A stretch of DNA of 64,000 nt from Eretmocerus hayati (GCA_029851415.1 CM056742.1:155563121-155627120); one strand, 5' to 3'. Positions 35,203-47,867 are shown, numbered from the stretch's first letter. Translations and numbers: made by a program. The notes: generated by a model not told the origin, from the letters alone.

Positions 35203-38200
35203 TGGTTTTCTTACAAGGAGGGTGGCAGGCCTTCGGATCACCAATCCTCCTGGAACTCTGGGATATGTTTTCTTATACCAAAACATGTAACAAACCACTC
35301 TTATAACTTACCAACGCTCCCTTGAATCATTCTGAGTACCAGAGTCAATATCTCAGCGAATAAGCCTTTTTCAGGTCAATTGACGCATCCATAGCTCTCC
35401 ATAAGCTAGCTATTCTATGGCGTGGGGCTTTCTTTTGGACAAATAAAAATAGTTACATGAAATAGAGACTGAAAAAGAACAAATCCGAGCCATATGAGAA
35501 TGTCATAGCTTATCTCAACCATGGATGAGGGTAGTTGAGAATTTGAAAAGTGGCAGAATTGAGTTTTTCAATAACGAAATGATCAGTCTGTGAGGATATA
35601 AGACTTTTCAATAAACATACGGTATCGAATATGATTTACTCACATTCAGGAGGGCTATTCACCACATCTTACGCTTCCTACGTACGCACGTTTCCGACGT
35701 GACTTACGGAGAAAAATAATAATAAACAAACCTAACCCTAGAATTCATCTGCCTGTAACATTTCCTGTCTGGCTTATCTTTCCTCAATAATTTTATTGAG
35801 CTGAGTGAAAAGTCAGGTTCGTGGTGTTCACGTAGATATAGAAAATTCTGTATGCGGAAACCAATAATGGAATTTGACTTGTAACTTTGTTGAGATTGCA
35901 TCCTCAAAACCGAGACGAGATGAAAGTGCTCTTCGTGTAAAGCAGTTTTTATGAGATTGGTCATGATTTCAGGATGCTGCAGCTGCTGTATTCCTCGAAT
36001 TTTCATATCAGAGATGAAATAAATTGATAGTTGTATGCATGTGTGTTGAACTCGAAGATAGCGTGTTTTTCAACCAATGTTTGTACCCAAGTTTGAAATT
36101 GAATGCAGTTTTCGATAGTTTTACTTTGACTTGTTCAGAAAATAGCGAGAAAATAGTCCATCTCAATCTTTTATCGTTGATTCGGTTCATCTGCGGGCCA
36201 TATTTCGGGCCACATATTTCTGAGCTCAAAGAGGAGATGACCCTCGTATGATGGTGATTTTCATCTCTCCACAGGTGAATTAAGTCACCGATGAGAGGTT
36301 TAGGTGCAGTTTTCCATAACACGTGAGACTATGAAATTCTGCTCTCAATTTTGAGCTTGAATACAAACATTAATTGAGAAACAAACTATCAACGAGAGCT
36401 TAACATCCACGCATAAATGCTCCTATTAATTTCTCTCATCTCAGATATAAAACCAAAGAAAAACATCAGCTGTAGGACCCTGAAATGAATAAACGACCAC
36501 GAAAAAGCACGTGTTGCGAACAGCACTTTGATTTCATCTCGACTTTTAGCAATGTAACCTCATCGTGCAACAAAATTTTTTAGCCGAATTTCATTTCTCC
36601 TCCTTGGACCGTGTCGAGCAGTAACGCGAGCTTATTTTTTGTCGATTACAAAATTTTCACTACCTATGTGTGCACCACGAACTCGACTTTTTTCTCAACT
36701 CGATATAATTATTAAGCAAAAGCTGTCCGGATAATGTTTCAAGCAGACGAATTTTGGGGTTGGGTTTGTTTATTATTATTTTCTTCGTGGTTACGTAGGA
36801 AACGTACGTAGGTGGGAAGCGTAAGATGTGGTGAATAGCCCTCCAGAGACCATCACTTTCCCGATTAGTGTTGTCAAATATCAGCTGTACTGTGTAAACT
36901 ACTGCCAAGGCCAGCCAAGGAAAGTCACAACTCACAACCAATAGCAGATCCTGCGACTAACCTAGAAAAATTTGACAACAAAGTATTGAGCTCAACTCAC
37001 ACAATGACTCTACATATTCCACTCTGATTTTACATGTTTTTATCCAAAAGTTGATTGAAAAAATTTAATCTGAACTGATCTGAAATAGTTCTGTTGATAC
37101 ACAGTTAACCTCATCGTGACCATGTTTAGAACAATATCACAAGCAAATCCTATTCAGCGCCTCAAAATAGGTACTTATCTGAAAACACCGAACTGCAGGC
37201 CACCAGCCAAGGATTTTCAGGATACTTGTCGACGATAAATGATCAAGTGTGAATTCCTCGCAAGCAGACTGATAAATATATAATAATCAGGTCCACATGG
37301 TTTGCGGGAAACTGTCGTACCGGCACGGTTTTTGCTATGCAGTTGCAGACGACAGAAGTTATACAGGTGTCGAATTTTTCACTCCTTGTTCGGCTTGAAA
37401 GAAACTCGCACTTGATCACCTTTCCATCGCTAAAATCATCGACAACCACCCTGACAGTCCGTGGCAGATAGCCTGCTGCTTGGGATTATCAGATGAGTAT
37501 TTATTTTGAGGCGCTGAATAGGATTTTCTTGTGACATTGTTCCAAATGTGGTCCAAATCAGCTTAACTTTGTGTCAACAGAGCTGTTTCAGATTGGTTCA
37601 GATTGAATTTTTTCAATCAACTTGTTGATGAAAACATGTAAAATCAGTGTGGGATATGTAGAGTCAGTGTGTGAGTTGAGCACGATACTTTGTTGTCAAA
37701 TTTTTCCAAGTCAGTCGCAGGATGTGCTATTGGTTGTAAGTTTCCTTGGCTGGCCCTGACAGTTTATACAGTACAGCTGCTATTTGATAACACTGATTGG
37801 GAAAGTGATGATCGTCTCTGAATGTGAGTAAATCATATTCATTGCCGTATGTTTATTGAAAAGTCTTTTATCCTCCCAGACTGATCATTCCGTTATAAAA
37901 AAACTCAATTTTGCCAGTTTTTTGATCCTCAACTTCCCTCATCCATGGTTGAGATGAGCTATACCAGTCTTATATGGCTGGGATTTGTTCTTTTCAGTCT
38001 CTATTTCATGTAACTATTCTTGTTAGTCTAAAGGAAAGTCCCATGGCATAGAATAGCCAGCTTATGGAGAGCTATGGATGCGTCAATCCACCTGGAAGAG
38101 GCCTATTTGCTGGGATATTGAACCTGGTACTCAGGATGATTCTAGGGAGCGTTTGCAAGTTATGAGAGTGGTTTGTTACATGTTCTGGTATAAGAAAACA

Positions 38201-38270
38201 TATCCCAAAGTTCCAAGAGGATTGGTGATCCGAAGGCCTGGCATCTTCCTTGTTAGTATACAAGATGCTA
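35203..38270. mobile_element. Large palindrome (~0.85-kb arms) with nested insertion
   Basis: The left arm (35203-35649 plus 36844-37260) and the right arm (37390-38270) are reverse complements over their whole length. Examples: GCAGGCCTTCGGATCACCAA against TTGGTGATCCGAAGGCCTGG, and CCTATTCAGCGCCTCAAAAT against ATTTTGAGGCGCTGAATAGG. Loop about 37265-37385. Divergence is modest. A 1194-bp element interrupts the left arm at 35650. No coding region; short ORFs mirror each other. Confidence 0.85.
35650..36843. mobile_element. Foldback element (family F, copy 1) with CAG duplication
   Basis: It starts GAGGGCTATTCACCACATCT and ends with the reverse complement. Arms run to a dyad centre near 36246 and carry a TAATAATAAACAAACC block at both sides. 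CAG lies at 35647-35649 and at 36844-36846, and the other arm of the host palindrome shows the empty site (CATTCAGAGACG in reverse complement), so the 3-bp target duplication is directly visible. No transposase; superfamily unknown. Confidence 0.88.
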
Positions 38271-40689
38271 TAGAGTGTTTTGGATACTTCGGCCCCGGCT
38301 AAAGTACCCCGGCTCACTACAACGATAGGACCTTCAACTTCCATGCGAGGGGCCGTATCTGATAGCTATAGAGAATTTTATCAATTCAAGGACACGAAGA
38401 GTTACGATACTAGCCATTGCCCCCCTTAGTGGTACAAGCAGTGTGTTGGACATTTTTTCATTTTCCTCCAAGCCTCTCAAGATTGAAATGCAGTTCTATT
38501 TAGTATGAAAAAATGGTGAATAATCCTGTAAGTACCTATGGGAGCCGAAATCGAATTCTGGGGGTCAAGTATTCATTTTCCTTATTTATCCTTCTTTCGC
38601 ATATATTCAGGGATGTTTCTTTTTATGATTCGGCCTCATAGGTGATCCGCAAATGCCTTGTGATGGTCTAAATGGTTCTAAAAATGGACGAGATAAGCGA
38701 AAAAGATCTGGAAGACACGTCTGTCAACTCAGTGACTTCTCCCTCCTCCGGTTACAATACTCTATTGCCCTTTTCCCATCCCCGTGAGGATAAGAGTATG
38801 CATGTGCAATAAAGGTAATAAAACCTAAGATAAAACAGGAGCCATCTAATCTAATCTAAACAAAGTCATCCCTCGATGAGATAGATGCTAGGAGCTGACT
38901 TTATATTTGAGCTCGAGATACCCAATAACCACTAGTCGGTGATTGTCTCGTTGTCCGTAGCATCTCGCATTGTGTGCATCTCGTGCACCCAGGGTAGCCA
39001 ATATGGTGGCCATTCATCCCCGTCCTCTAAAATTCGAGTCCCTTCCCCTGTTGACTTTCTTCACTACTCAAACTTTTGACAGAGCTAGCACTGAGAGCAA
39101 AATTACAAGAACTTGAAAATTTGAAGAAAAGCAATGATTGAGAGGGAGTGTGACTCGATGGCAGGAATTGCAATATCATCCTCATCGTCTGCAGGTCATC
39201 GTTATGGCATTCAAAACCGAGATTAAAAATTTATCGGAGTCACTATGAATTGCAATATTATCAAGTGATGAGTTAGTCGTGTTTGGCGTATTGAGTATTA
39301 TCATGACATGATTTATAACTCACAGTAGTCAATTTTAATTCCGTGTTATATCAGTTTCAAGTTTCAACATTGTATAAATTCCCCGGGCATTTAGCAAGAT
39401 GCCCGAATTGAATGATTTGCCGGTAACAACATGCATGAATCTTCCTCACCGCAGGTTTTGTTCACTTGAGATGTTATTTCTCGCTCTGGGAACTAATCAT
39501 GACCTTGGAGGTGCAATCTAGTATGAAACATTCGTTATAGAACCAGAAGACATCTTTGGATGTAAAAAGATTGGCTCTTGGGGATAGAACCACTCATCAA
39601 AGTTCAACTTTGAACACCTAAAAAATCTCATTCACAGAAACCATTGGCAGCCAACAGAGCCTACATCTTTTCTGTCAAGCATTTGTTCAAAAACCGTACG
39701 GATAATCACAGATGCTCGGCACCACCAAAATCAAAAGCTGCACTGCAATTTGATGAGCCGTGGTACCCGGCCGCTTTGAGTTGGTGAAGCGATTCATCTA
39801 GCGAATTCTGATAACGACTCTAGTTTGCTAAATAGGCGTACTTTCTGGTATCTTGAGGTCTTTCGGTGGCATCCGGGGAGGTTTCAACTGCTGACGTATG
39901 AAAAATGCTCTGCAAATGACGTTTTACAGATCCTACACGTATAACATACATAACGGTCAACTGTGAATCCTATTGGCTGTCTGATAGCTATGGGTCGCGG
40001 AAGATAGCTATCCGGCTGAAAATCCTATTGGACTGATACATATACATTGATATGTACACGATTGTCGTATACTTCGAAGCATTTGAAATCGTCTAATAAT
40101 GTTCACTTGCATCGTGCGATATTCAACATTTGTGTGAGATTACGTTTGTATGTGTACGCGCAAGCTTCACGCGGATAAATTAAACGACGCCACCGCGACG
40201 ATGAATAGACGGCTTTGGTAAGTTTACCGCTCGTGTACTCGCTGACGCTGATGCTTGCGATTCAGCGCGCACGAGTGAGCCGCGAAAATAGGCCGGTGAG
40301 CGAACGATATATACGTGTTTTGCGACCAAGCTAGCACGATTCTACCGCCTGCGCTTCTCGTGTTTTCGCAGTACAACGCTGATGATGCCTCGTATACGAT
40401 GTTTTCGATCCGATCTGGCTTCCCCATTGGTGGTGTAGAGCTCGTTCATCGTCTGCGTATAGTGAGTCACGCGGGTTTTTTTCAACTTTAGATATGTTCC
40501 TTGTTCTACGAGAAAAATACGCGTTGACGTCAGTGGAACTTTTTAGGCTAACTTTATTTTTCATATGATGAATCACAATACAGTTGATCTGTCGCTCGGG
40601 TGGAATTCTGATATTCAAACGTTCCTAATTTGTTTCTGTTTGAATCTAATGCTATCTATGGACTATCTATTTCTCTGGTTTACATTCAG
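38271..40689. other. Stretch without recognised gene; possible LINE 3' tail
   Basis: Around 38750-38850 a T/C-rich stretch is followed by AGGATAAGAGTATGCATGTG, CAATAAAGG and AATAAAACC, then AATCT repeats. This resembles the 3' end of a non-LTR element, with no coding part left. A CpG-richer patch lies at 40140-40480. Nothing else recognised. Confidence 0.3.
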
Positions 40690-40735
40690 AAACGACCGGT
40701 TTCGGACATCTAAATATGTCCTTCTTCAGGTTAAT
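40690..40735 (-). ncRNA. Hammerhead-ribozyme-like motif, copy 3
   Basis: On the minus strand: AAC, CTGAAGA (40729-40723), A, stem GGACAT with loop and ATGTCC (6 perfect pairs), GAAA, C, CG, GG-T giving ACCGGT, then C (GTC triplet, cut expected before GTT). The order matches a type I hammerhead with very short stem III. An extra A between the core and stem II departs from the canonical form. A near-direct repeat CGTTCCTAATTTGT flanks the region at 40619 and 40797. Confidence 0.45.
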
Positions 40736-40843
40736 TATTGTCTAATCTCAACTTGGGAAATTACTCTAAGCTTAACATTAGAGCCAAAAACGGAACCGTT
40801 CCTAATTTGTGTCAGTTTTACCTCATTCCATTTTGGACACGTA

Positions 40844-41785
40844 CCCTAAACCGGGGTGAATGTGTCCGCTTTCGCCAAAAAGATTGTCAGCATCATATCT
40901 TCGCTTCTATAGCACCTACAGAAACCTGCCGGGGGTCATTTTGAAGCTTGAAATCTCTACTTTCCAAATGAATAACCCCAATTCCATGAAAATGGACTCT
41001 AAAGTACTTTCTTTGCTGTTTAATGAAGTTTGAAAATTAATGTCCCCAAAAAACAGGTTTTTTGGGGCTAGCAGAGAATTTTGACGCGTTAGCTCGAAAT
41101 AAAACACGTGATCGTGTTTAGACGATAATTTTGCGTTGGGAACTTATGGTGAGGTACCCCACGCAAGGGAAAATTTTTTTTCCTCGTGATCTCAACACAG
41201 CGAGTATTATTGCAAAAACAGGGTTTTATGAAGAAACAGTTCTGAAATCAATCCAGTGCCTCAACGGCTAACGGACAATTTTTTCTGAAAATTATATGAT
41301 AGAAAGAAGAAAATGCGACCTTGAACGTTCAAATTGATCTATTCTAGCCCGTATTGTGATTTTTTGAAGATTTATTGCAAATTTTGATTTTTTTTCCAAA
41401 TACCAGGTGGACTAATTAGCTCATATGACCACAAGGTTGCCTTGTATCGTTTTGAAACCACTGGGATCATATTTAGCGGGTCAAAATACGTAGGATAACG
41501 TATCTTGATATGCATTCAAAATCTTGAATTCACGAGCTATGCGCTTCAGACGCAGGCGAGGCATAGGTGGACACATTCACCCCTGTCGACGGGGTGAATG
41601 TGTCCACCCTGTTTTTTGCAGTTTGTGAAAAACCATGGAGTCAAAGTCAAAATCTGACAACGGGATCTTGTAGCTGAGCTCAAGACTCAAATTTTTACTG
41701 CCCATACATTATCTTTTGGCATGAATAAGACCAAGAAAATCACAGTGGAAGGTCAAAAGTGTATCACATTCACCCCTGTTTACGG
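40844..41785. mobile_element. TA-flanked TIR element, 942 bp, 'GGGGTGAATGTG' type
   Basis: Ends CCCTAAACCGGGGTGAATGT and, in reverse complement at the right, CCGTAAACAGGGGTGAATGT. TA lies directly outside each end (40842-40843, 41786-41787), as in Tc1/mariner-like insertions. An internal palindrome (41566-41608) is built from the same word, and an arm of element D is present near 41106-41140. No transposase frame. A short relative lies at 58944-59166. Confidence 0.75.
41566..41608. repeat. Perfect internal palindrome, 18-bp arms
   Basis: GGTGGACACATTCACCCC, a 7-bp spacer, and the exact reverse complement. The sequence repeats the host element's terminal motif head to head. Confidence 0.85.
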
Positions 41786-41787
41786 TA

Positions 41788-43149
41788 CTGTATTTCCGTA
41801 TCAGTGAATACGTTTGTTTGGAGCCGAATTATTTTTGTCCCACTATTCATGTTCATAGTATGGTAAATCCGAGCTGGAGTGAATCCTCACTATAGATTGT
41901 GGTCGGAATTTTCCTTCCTACCAGATACATGAATCGATAGTTATCGGGAAATGAAGAGTAGTGCAAAGGACTTCTTGACTGCACATTTTCGTGAAATAAA
42001 TCTTGGTTGCAGAATGGTAACAATGAGAGATATCCTGGTAGAATCATTAGAATATCTCTCATTGTTACCATTCTGCAACCAAGATCAAGTCAGAGCTTTA
42101 GTGTTTAATAAGCACCCCTTATGATTTGGTCTGTTCAATGGAAACTCATGAGAGATTGAAGAAAAGTCGAGTTCGACTTTCTACAACAATTCTACCACAG
42201 AGTGGTTGGAGTCATGAAATATGTATGGGGAACTATTGAATTAACGTGATTATATAGTAAATAATGGAGAGCAGGTTCAACAGCTAAAAATTCATCAACA
42301 GTTACAGAGGGACTAATTGTTTTAACTACTTGTTCAGAGCAGTCCAAACACTCAGAGCGACTGTAACTGTTGAGAATAGATATGCGTATAGCCTCTTTCG
42401 GGAAACATCTGTTTGGGTTTCTACCTATAATTTCCTACTTGAATTATGAATTGAGATGTGTAGTAAGTCGTTGAAGAGGAAATAACAGCTCAAGAGAGAG
42501 ACACAGAATCTCATGGAATTTGAACTATGTCAACAATTACTACTTGTAGAACACAATTGTCACTCAGTACTCAAGTACTCTGACATTAAAAAAAAAAGAA
42601 AATAAACTTGATTGCAAGCACATCAGAGAATCTAATTTCCAGACAACTGACACAAAGATAAAGAAATTCAACTTTTGCCCTCTCCTGCTCATTACACGGA
42701 TTTGATCACAAACGTTTTGAAGACCACGGAGATCAAAAGTTGGTTTTTATTGTAGGCTAGGTCCAACGGGAAATCAGTGGAAATACTAATATGAGGGAGA
42801 ATCCACCGCGTTCTGTAAAAAGAACTGACTGAAATACATTCATCATCACAGAATAATTTCACTGGAACAGAACAATCGAGAGGTTATTCGTCAGCTCTGT
42901 GATCCCGTCTGCTGCTGTGGAATAGTGTGTGAGCTTAGCGTGATGAGCTTAATACAGCGGAAGAGTAAATATTGCGGGTAGTGAATAGTAGCCAAAAGTG
43001 GCGAGTTGGTAGGCGGGTGTCGGTGAAACAGTAGATCTTCTAATAAGGTGCTCCTCATCTAGAGATATCACCTTTTTATCATTTTTGCCCTCTGGGACCG
43101 TCCGCGCAAGGACGGAAAGTAACCACAGCAGCGAGATCTAGCTCAGCAC
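41788..43149. other. Non-coding stretch with one strong hairpin
   Basis: Besides the hairpin at 42000-42085 only short, unrecognised ORFs. Confidence 0.35.
42000..42085. repeat. Perfect 34-bp-arm hairpin
   Basis: ATCTTGGTTGCAGAATGGTA with the following CAATGAGAGATAT is matched exactly by the downstream reverse complement, with an 18-bp loop (42034-42051). No mismatch in 34 bp implies recent origin or selection. Flanks show no clear extension of the dyad. Confidence 0.9.
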
Positions 43150-43300
43150 TGTTATACAGTATAGTACGACAGTAGTACGCTCAGTAATACTGTAGTACAC
43201 TATGGTCGTACTAATGCAGTAAGCTACTACAGTAGTTTGATCAGCCATAGACAGTAGATTACTGTAGTACTACTGCAGTACTACGCTGTTTTTTACACCA
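43150..43300. repeat. Cluster of CTGTAGTAC palindromic words
   Basis: ACAGTAGTAC, CTGTAGTACAC, CTACTACAGTAG, CTGTAGTACTAC and GCAGTACTACG occur within about 150 bp in both orientations, around several GTAC centres. It is not a simple tandem array because spacing is irregular. Confidence 0.7.
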
Positions 43301-43312
43301 GGGTAGATACAT

Positions 43313-43692
43313 TTATTCGGATCAAAAATCTGAATTTCTTGCTAAAATGCCTCAGAACACGAAAAATATTGATAATTGCAGAAAATCACAAGAATACTTC
43401 TTTGTTCAGATTAAAAAATTGGATCGAATTAATGAACAAAATATTTCAAGAATTAAGAAAGAGTATCCGTAGACCCGAGAAAGCCAACTGATAATAATGA
43501 TGATGATCACCAATTTATATAATTATATGTCTAATATTTCAAATAAAAATTTTCGACTCCTGATTTTTTGTTCACTATTCTTAATCTGAACATGAAATTA
43601 TTCCTGTGATTTTTTGAAATTATCGATATTCTTCGAGTTCTGAGGTATTTTAGCAAGAAAATTCAAATTTTCGACCCCAAAATATGTATCTA
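43313..43692. repeat. Foldback, ~130-bp arms
   Basis: Left arm blocks TTCTTGCTAAAATGCCTCAG and GTTCAGATTAAAAAATTGG pair with right-arm AGGTATTTTAGCAAGAAAAT and CTTAATCTGAACATG. Outer TAGATAC and GTATCTA close the dyad. Loop about 43445-43560 with a TGATGATGATCA word. The left side abuts the CTGTAGTAC cluster. Confidence 0.7.
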
Positions 43693-43699
43693 GTCGCAC

Positions 43700-45602
43700 A
43701 GAATTTGATGGATTGGTCTGTAAATTCTTTTGGGGGTACTTTCCATGGTTTTGAACGAAATGTCTCATGGGTTTGGCGATCGCACGAAGGGGGCGCAAAC
43801 CAGTGGACAAAAATGGTCGAACTTTTTTTTTTTTAAGTGACTACGCGTCTTCCATGATTTTTCAGGCCAGACTCCAAGAATAGGGTGGGATCTCCCCTTA
43901 AGGATAATTCTTTGGTGTATACCTACATTGAAATCAAGCCGTATTTCATGTTTTCCATCTTCATATCAGACCGCTAGGAACCTCGCCAATGAGCGAGTAA
44001 CATTATCAGATCATTTGAGATTATATATTAGACAGCCGCAAGCTGAAAGGTATTTTGGTGAGGAAGGAAAATGAATGCTTCGAAGAAGTCAAAATCGAGA
44101 ATTCTAGCAAAACATGTTTAGTACCTGATGGTGTACCCAATGAAGACGAACGTCCATCGTTAGATAGCACACCTGCACATGCCCCTTGCTATTAGCCCCA
44201 TATCACGGTTCAGCCGGAAAGCAATGGCCTCGAGTGGCCATCAATCTAAACCTGACCCTCGGTCAGGGTGCATGATCTCTGATTGACGCGTTTTCTGTTA
44301 ACTTTGTATCATCCATCACGTGTATCATTCTCAAATAACACTCCATGTACTCCAATGAAAATAAAGTCACTAATAGTGAATTCTGCAATAACTTATCATT
44401 TCTCACGACAGCATCACGTACGAGTTCTGTCTGATTCTATTTCAATCTTCTTTGAGCTAGAACTTTTCGAGGACCTCGCATGCACCAGGTGGTTCGCCTC
44501 ATCTTCGATTCACCTGCTGGTGCCACCATCGCAATGGCTACACTGAGGAAAAATGATTGATTGAACTGATGAAACCATTACACATTTGAGACTATGGATC
44601 AAATATTTGATGAGTTTGCGACCGTAGCACACTCTGAATTCAGGTTGTAACTGATCCTCAATAGGTAGTAAAAATCCCAAAAATGAATCTTGTGAACCAC
44701 CCGAGATATCGACAGAGTTTTGAAAATAATGGGAGTCCTAATACCAGGCTTTATGATTGAGTCAAGCTATTCATCCTTATTACATTCCTTGACAATAAAA
44801 CCCTGACTCCCATGCAAGTGAGTCTAGTACTTCTTACTGAATCTCAATTCTTAATTCCAACTTCACCAGGTTGATCATGTCGTAATAGGATAAGAATGTG
44901 CATGTTTAATTATTGAATTGGTGGTAAAATATATGAGAAAACCCCAGGAACGTTTGACTTGAGCTGATACTCAACCATCATTTTGGCTTTGTGTCGTTTA
45001 ATGAGGCCTAATCGATCAAATTTTCTTCCTTCAGATGTTCTGAAAGCGGACATCAAAGTTAGAGTTGACTGGTGGATGTAGATTGATACTAGAGAAGATT
45101 ATGTGCGAGAAACCTTTCGGACTTTCACAAATCATACCACCGTGCCTATACTTTACCGGAGAAGTTTCTATGAAGTACCAAACTGACCGGTTTCTCTTAT
45201 TAATGCGAATTGTAAGCCAATCCTCTGTCTCACAACTCTCAAGAGTACCTTGGAAAGTCATCGTTTTTTAATCTTAGAGTTGAGAAACTCAACAAACTCA
45301 TTCCATTTTATCGTTTTCCATGAGATATTTTTTCCGAGACACTTCAATATTTAGTATAAGTATTTTTGCCACCTTTCGATAGCTAACAAGCATACATCAT
45401 TACCATTGTGCGATTCCAACCATGGAATCTGAGAGTTAAGACCCTTTTACGTCCATTCAAGTATTCTAAAAGACCCCCCCCCCTCCCTTAATGCTCACCC
45501 TGTCAATGAAAATTCAGAAATGATTTTTCCAATACCGCCAACCGAGGTAACTTGGTAACTTTGAACAGTCATTTGAATTCTTGAAACCAGCAAAACCCGG
45601 AT
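43700..45602. other. Stretch without recognised gene
   Basis: A 76-residue minus-strand frame at 45031-45261 (with LTIRINKRNRSVWYFIE) has protein-like composition but no motif I can name. A C11-type run lies at 45473-45484. Confidence 0.3.
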
Positions 45603-46184
45603 TCATAACGGTCCAAGTACTAATTCGCTTGAAAGTTGCATGCGTGGAGAACATTTTGCAATTGTGAAGGAGACCCTATTAATTGTAGGTGACGAGAAAG
45701 CATCATCTTGGAGTAAAAAAAAAGACTTTTTCCAGTATTTTTGATCAAAATTCATGCTTTCCAGCCACACACCGGGACTTCTTCGCCGGTGTAAAATGTA
45801 CTCTGCACGCATAAAACTATCGAGCAAATTAGTACTAAAACCCTTGTGCATCCCTATTCAGCTAATTATGAGTATTCAAACGAGTGTTCAAACTTGCTCC
45901 TTCTGTTCGAAGTAACCCCGGTTGACGGTAACTTTCAATATGAGCCGCGAAACTTTGTTCTATCAGTTGTTGAGCGATTTTTTCAGATGATTAATCTGAA
46001 AGATTGTTTTCCGAGCCATCAAAAAAGTTGTATAAGAAATTTCAAACACGTACTTAACGATTTTATATATTTCAACTTCCATAGGCCAAACGTCAAAAGT
46101 TTCTGGGATTGCCCCAGAAAACATCAATTGAAGATGTGGATTACGATCATTAAGACGATACACATCGATCAGAAACTGCAACAA
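45603..46184 (-). pseudogene. Degenerate coding-like region, perhaps F-box type
   Basis: Two minus-strand frames are protein-like: 46184-45963 with WPMEVEIYKIVKYVFE, which loosely resembles the start of an F-box, and 45851-45603 with GVWLESMNFDQKYWKKSFF, which loosely resembles the W...YW segment further on. They lie in different frames with about 110 bp between. Similarity is by eye and weak; a broken F-box gene is one reading, chance another. Confidence 0.2.
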
Positions 46185-46919
46185 GACTGCCGCATACTTG
46201 TTTCAAATCGGATTCATTGTCATCTTCATTTGAGTTGGTAGCCTCAAATGTTCATAGATCTCTCAACACCAAGTCTGAATCCATAAAACTCCACAATAGG
46301 CGATAATGTGGAGATAATAAGAGACGCTCAGATGCGGCATTAGAGCTGTTAAAGATTAGTAGCCCAAATTCGTGCATCAAGACTGGCAATCAGCGGAAGG
46401 CACTTGAAGGCGCAGATAGTAAATAGGGGCTGCGATGTTAAAATATACATGGCAAAAAGCGAAGGGGAGCAACTGAAATACGGCTCACATCATCAGAGGA
46501 CCGGTATGGTGTATTATATACTGGACATATATTAGGATATTGTTCGACCGAGTCGTGAACTAGTCGATGCCATGGGAGCTATACGTACATTTTTTCTTTC
46601 CTTTACCTCCTGCCCAAGTCACCACCTCGATTATCCGATTATGCTCTTTTCGTAGTTATTGACACTCTTTATCCTGTCATATTTTCTCAAAATTTTTCGC
46701 TCTCCGATGTTGCATCTCCTCCTGTCGACTTTCGATATCTTCTAATTTTTTTGTAGTGGCTGTCAGATTACAGGCGTACCCCATTATCTGCGGGTGATAC
46801 AGATCGGAAAGGTGCCACAGATACTGGAGTCGCAGATACGAAACCATTGTTGTTGTGAAAAACAGGGAATATTGACTGTGATGGGAATAAATTTCCTTCG
46901 AAAAATATTCGTGTAAAGG

Positions 46920-47830
46920 TAAATGTGTCCACGTGTGTCCATCACAGCCCTTAAAAGCGATTTCCCAACCGCACTTGAACAGAAGACTTCGAAGCATCAC
47001 TGGGTTGTTCATAGCTTTGTCCGTAGCATCTTCAATCATCTTGATGATTTTTGCGATTGATTCAGCTTGAAATTAGATGGGCCACGATTCTTCAGTTCCA
47101 TCGATGATTTCTTCCTCGGGCTTGTCGAGGATGATTACAATTTCATCGACCGACAGAGGCTCCACTACGGGCACACAGCTCTAAGATCTCATTTTCTTCG
47201 ACATGTGAGAAACCCTCGCCACCAACAAGTCCAGCAAGACCAATGATTTCGTGCTCAACATCTTGTACAGGCTTAACTTGCGGGATCTAACCATCAGCGA
47301 GATTTGGCAGTAATTTTTTCCAGTACCCAATCGAGGCGGACGTGTTGATTTCATCCCACGATTCTTTGATGTATCCAATAGAACGAAAGATGTTGAACTG
47401 CTTCGAAAATTCCTTCACTGCAGTTTTTGGGTCATCAGTGCTTACTTCTGATTGGCTGACAACGTCCAACATCCTTCTCATCACATGTCTGAGATAGCAG
47501 GCTTTGAAGGTTGCAGGCAATGACGGCATAATCCGGTGGCCGAACAAGGAAAGTCGTGTTCGATGGTGAAAACATGACTACATTAGCTGGGTGCAACGAT
47601 GGCAAAGATTGAAGGTGGCTATCAGCGTTGTCCAGTAACAGTAGGATTTCGAAGGCAAGATTTTTCTTCATTAGTTTCTTTCTTACTCCTGTCGTTAATG
47701 AATTTTGAAACCACTCCGTGACATTCTCCTACGTCACCCAAGCGCTTATATCAAATTTTCAAAATACTGGCAGTACAGCTTCGTTCTTATCCTTCAGTGC
47801 ACGGAGAGACCAAAACGTACTCGGACGTCA
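46920..47830 (-). pseudogene. Decayed Tigger/pogo transposase, C-terminal half
   Basis: The reading begins near 47815 (SLRALKDKNEAVLPVF, then AWVT and EWFQNSL with in-frame stops). It continues with EILLLLDNADSHLQS (second catalytic Asp), FSPSNTTFLVRPPDY (third Asp block, here PPDY with the Asp kept), TFKACYLRHVMRRML, WKKLLPNLADG and IGLAGLVGGEGFSHVEENE to about 46940. At least two frameshifts and several stops. The DNA-binding domains and first Asp block are absent; upstream sequence is replaced by unrelated DNA and a GC-rich element. Diverged from the copy at 27.7-29.5 kb. Confidence 0.85.
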
Positions 47831-47867
47831 CGCGGACCCACGTTTGGTTCGGAACGTCTGCGTCGTG

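Noticed and set aside
36008..36322. ORFs of 104 and 75 residues on opposite strands near 36.1 kb
   Set aside because: Inside a foldback element; the mirrored ORFs come from the dyad.
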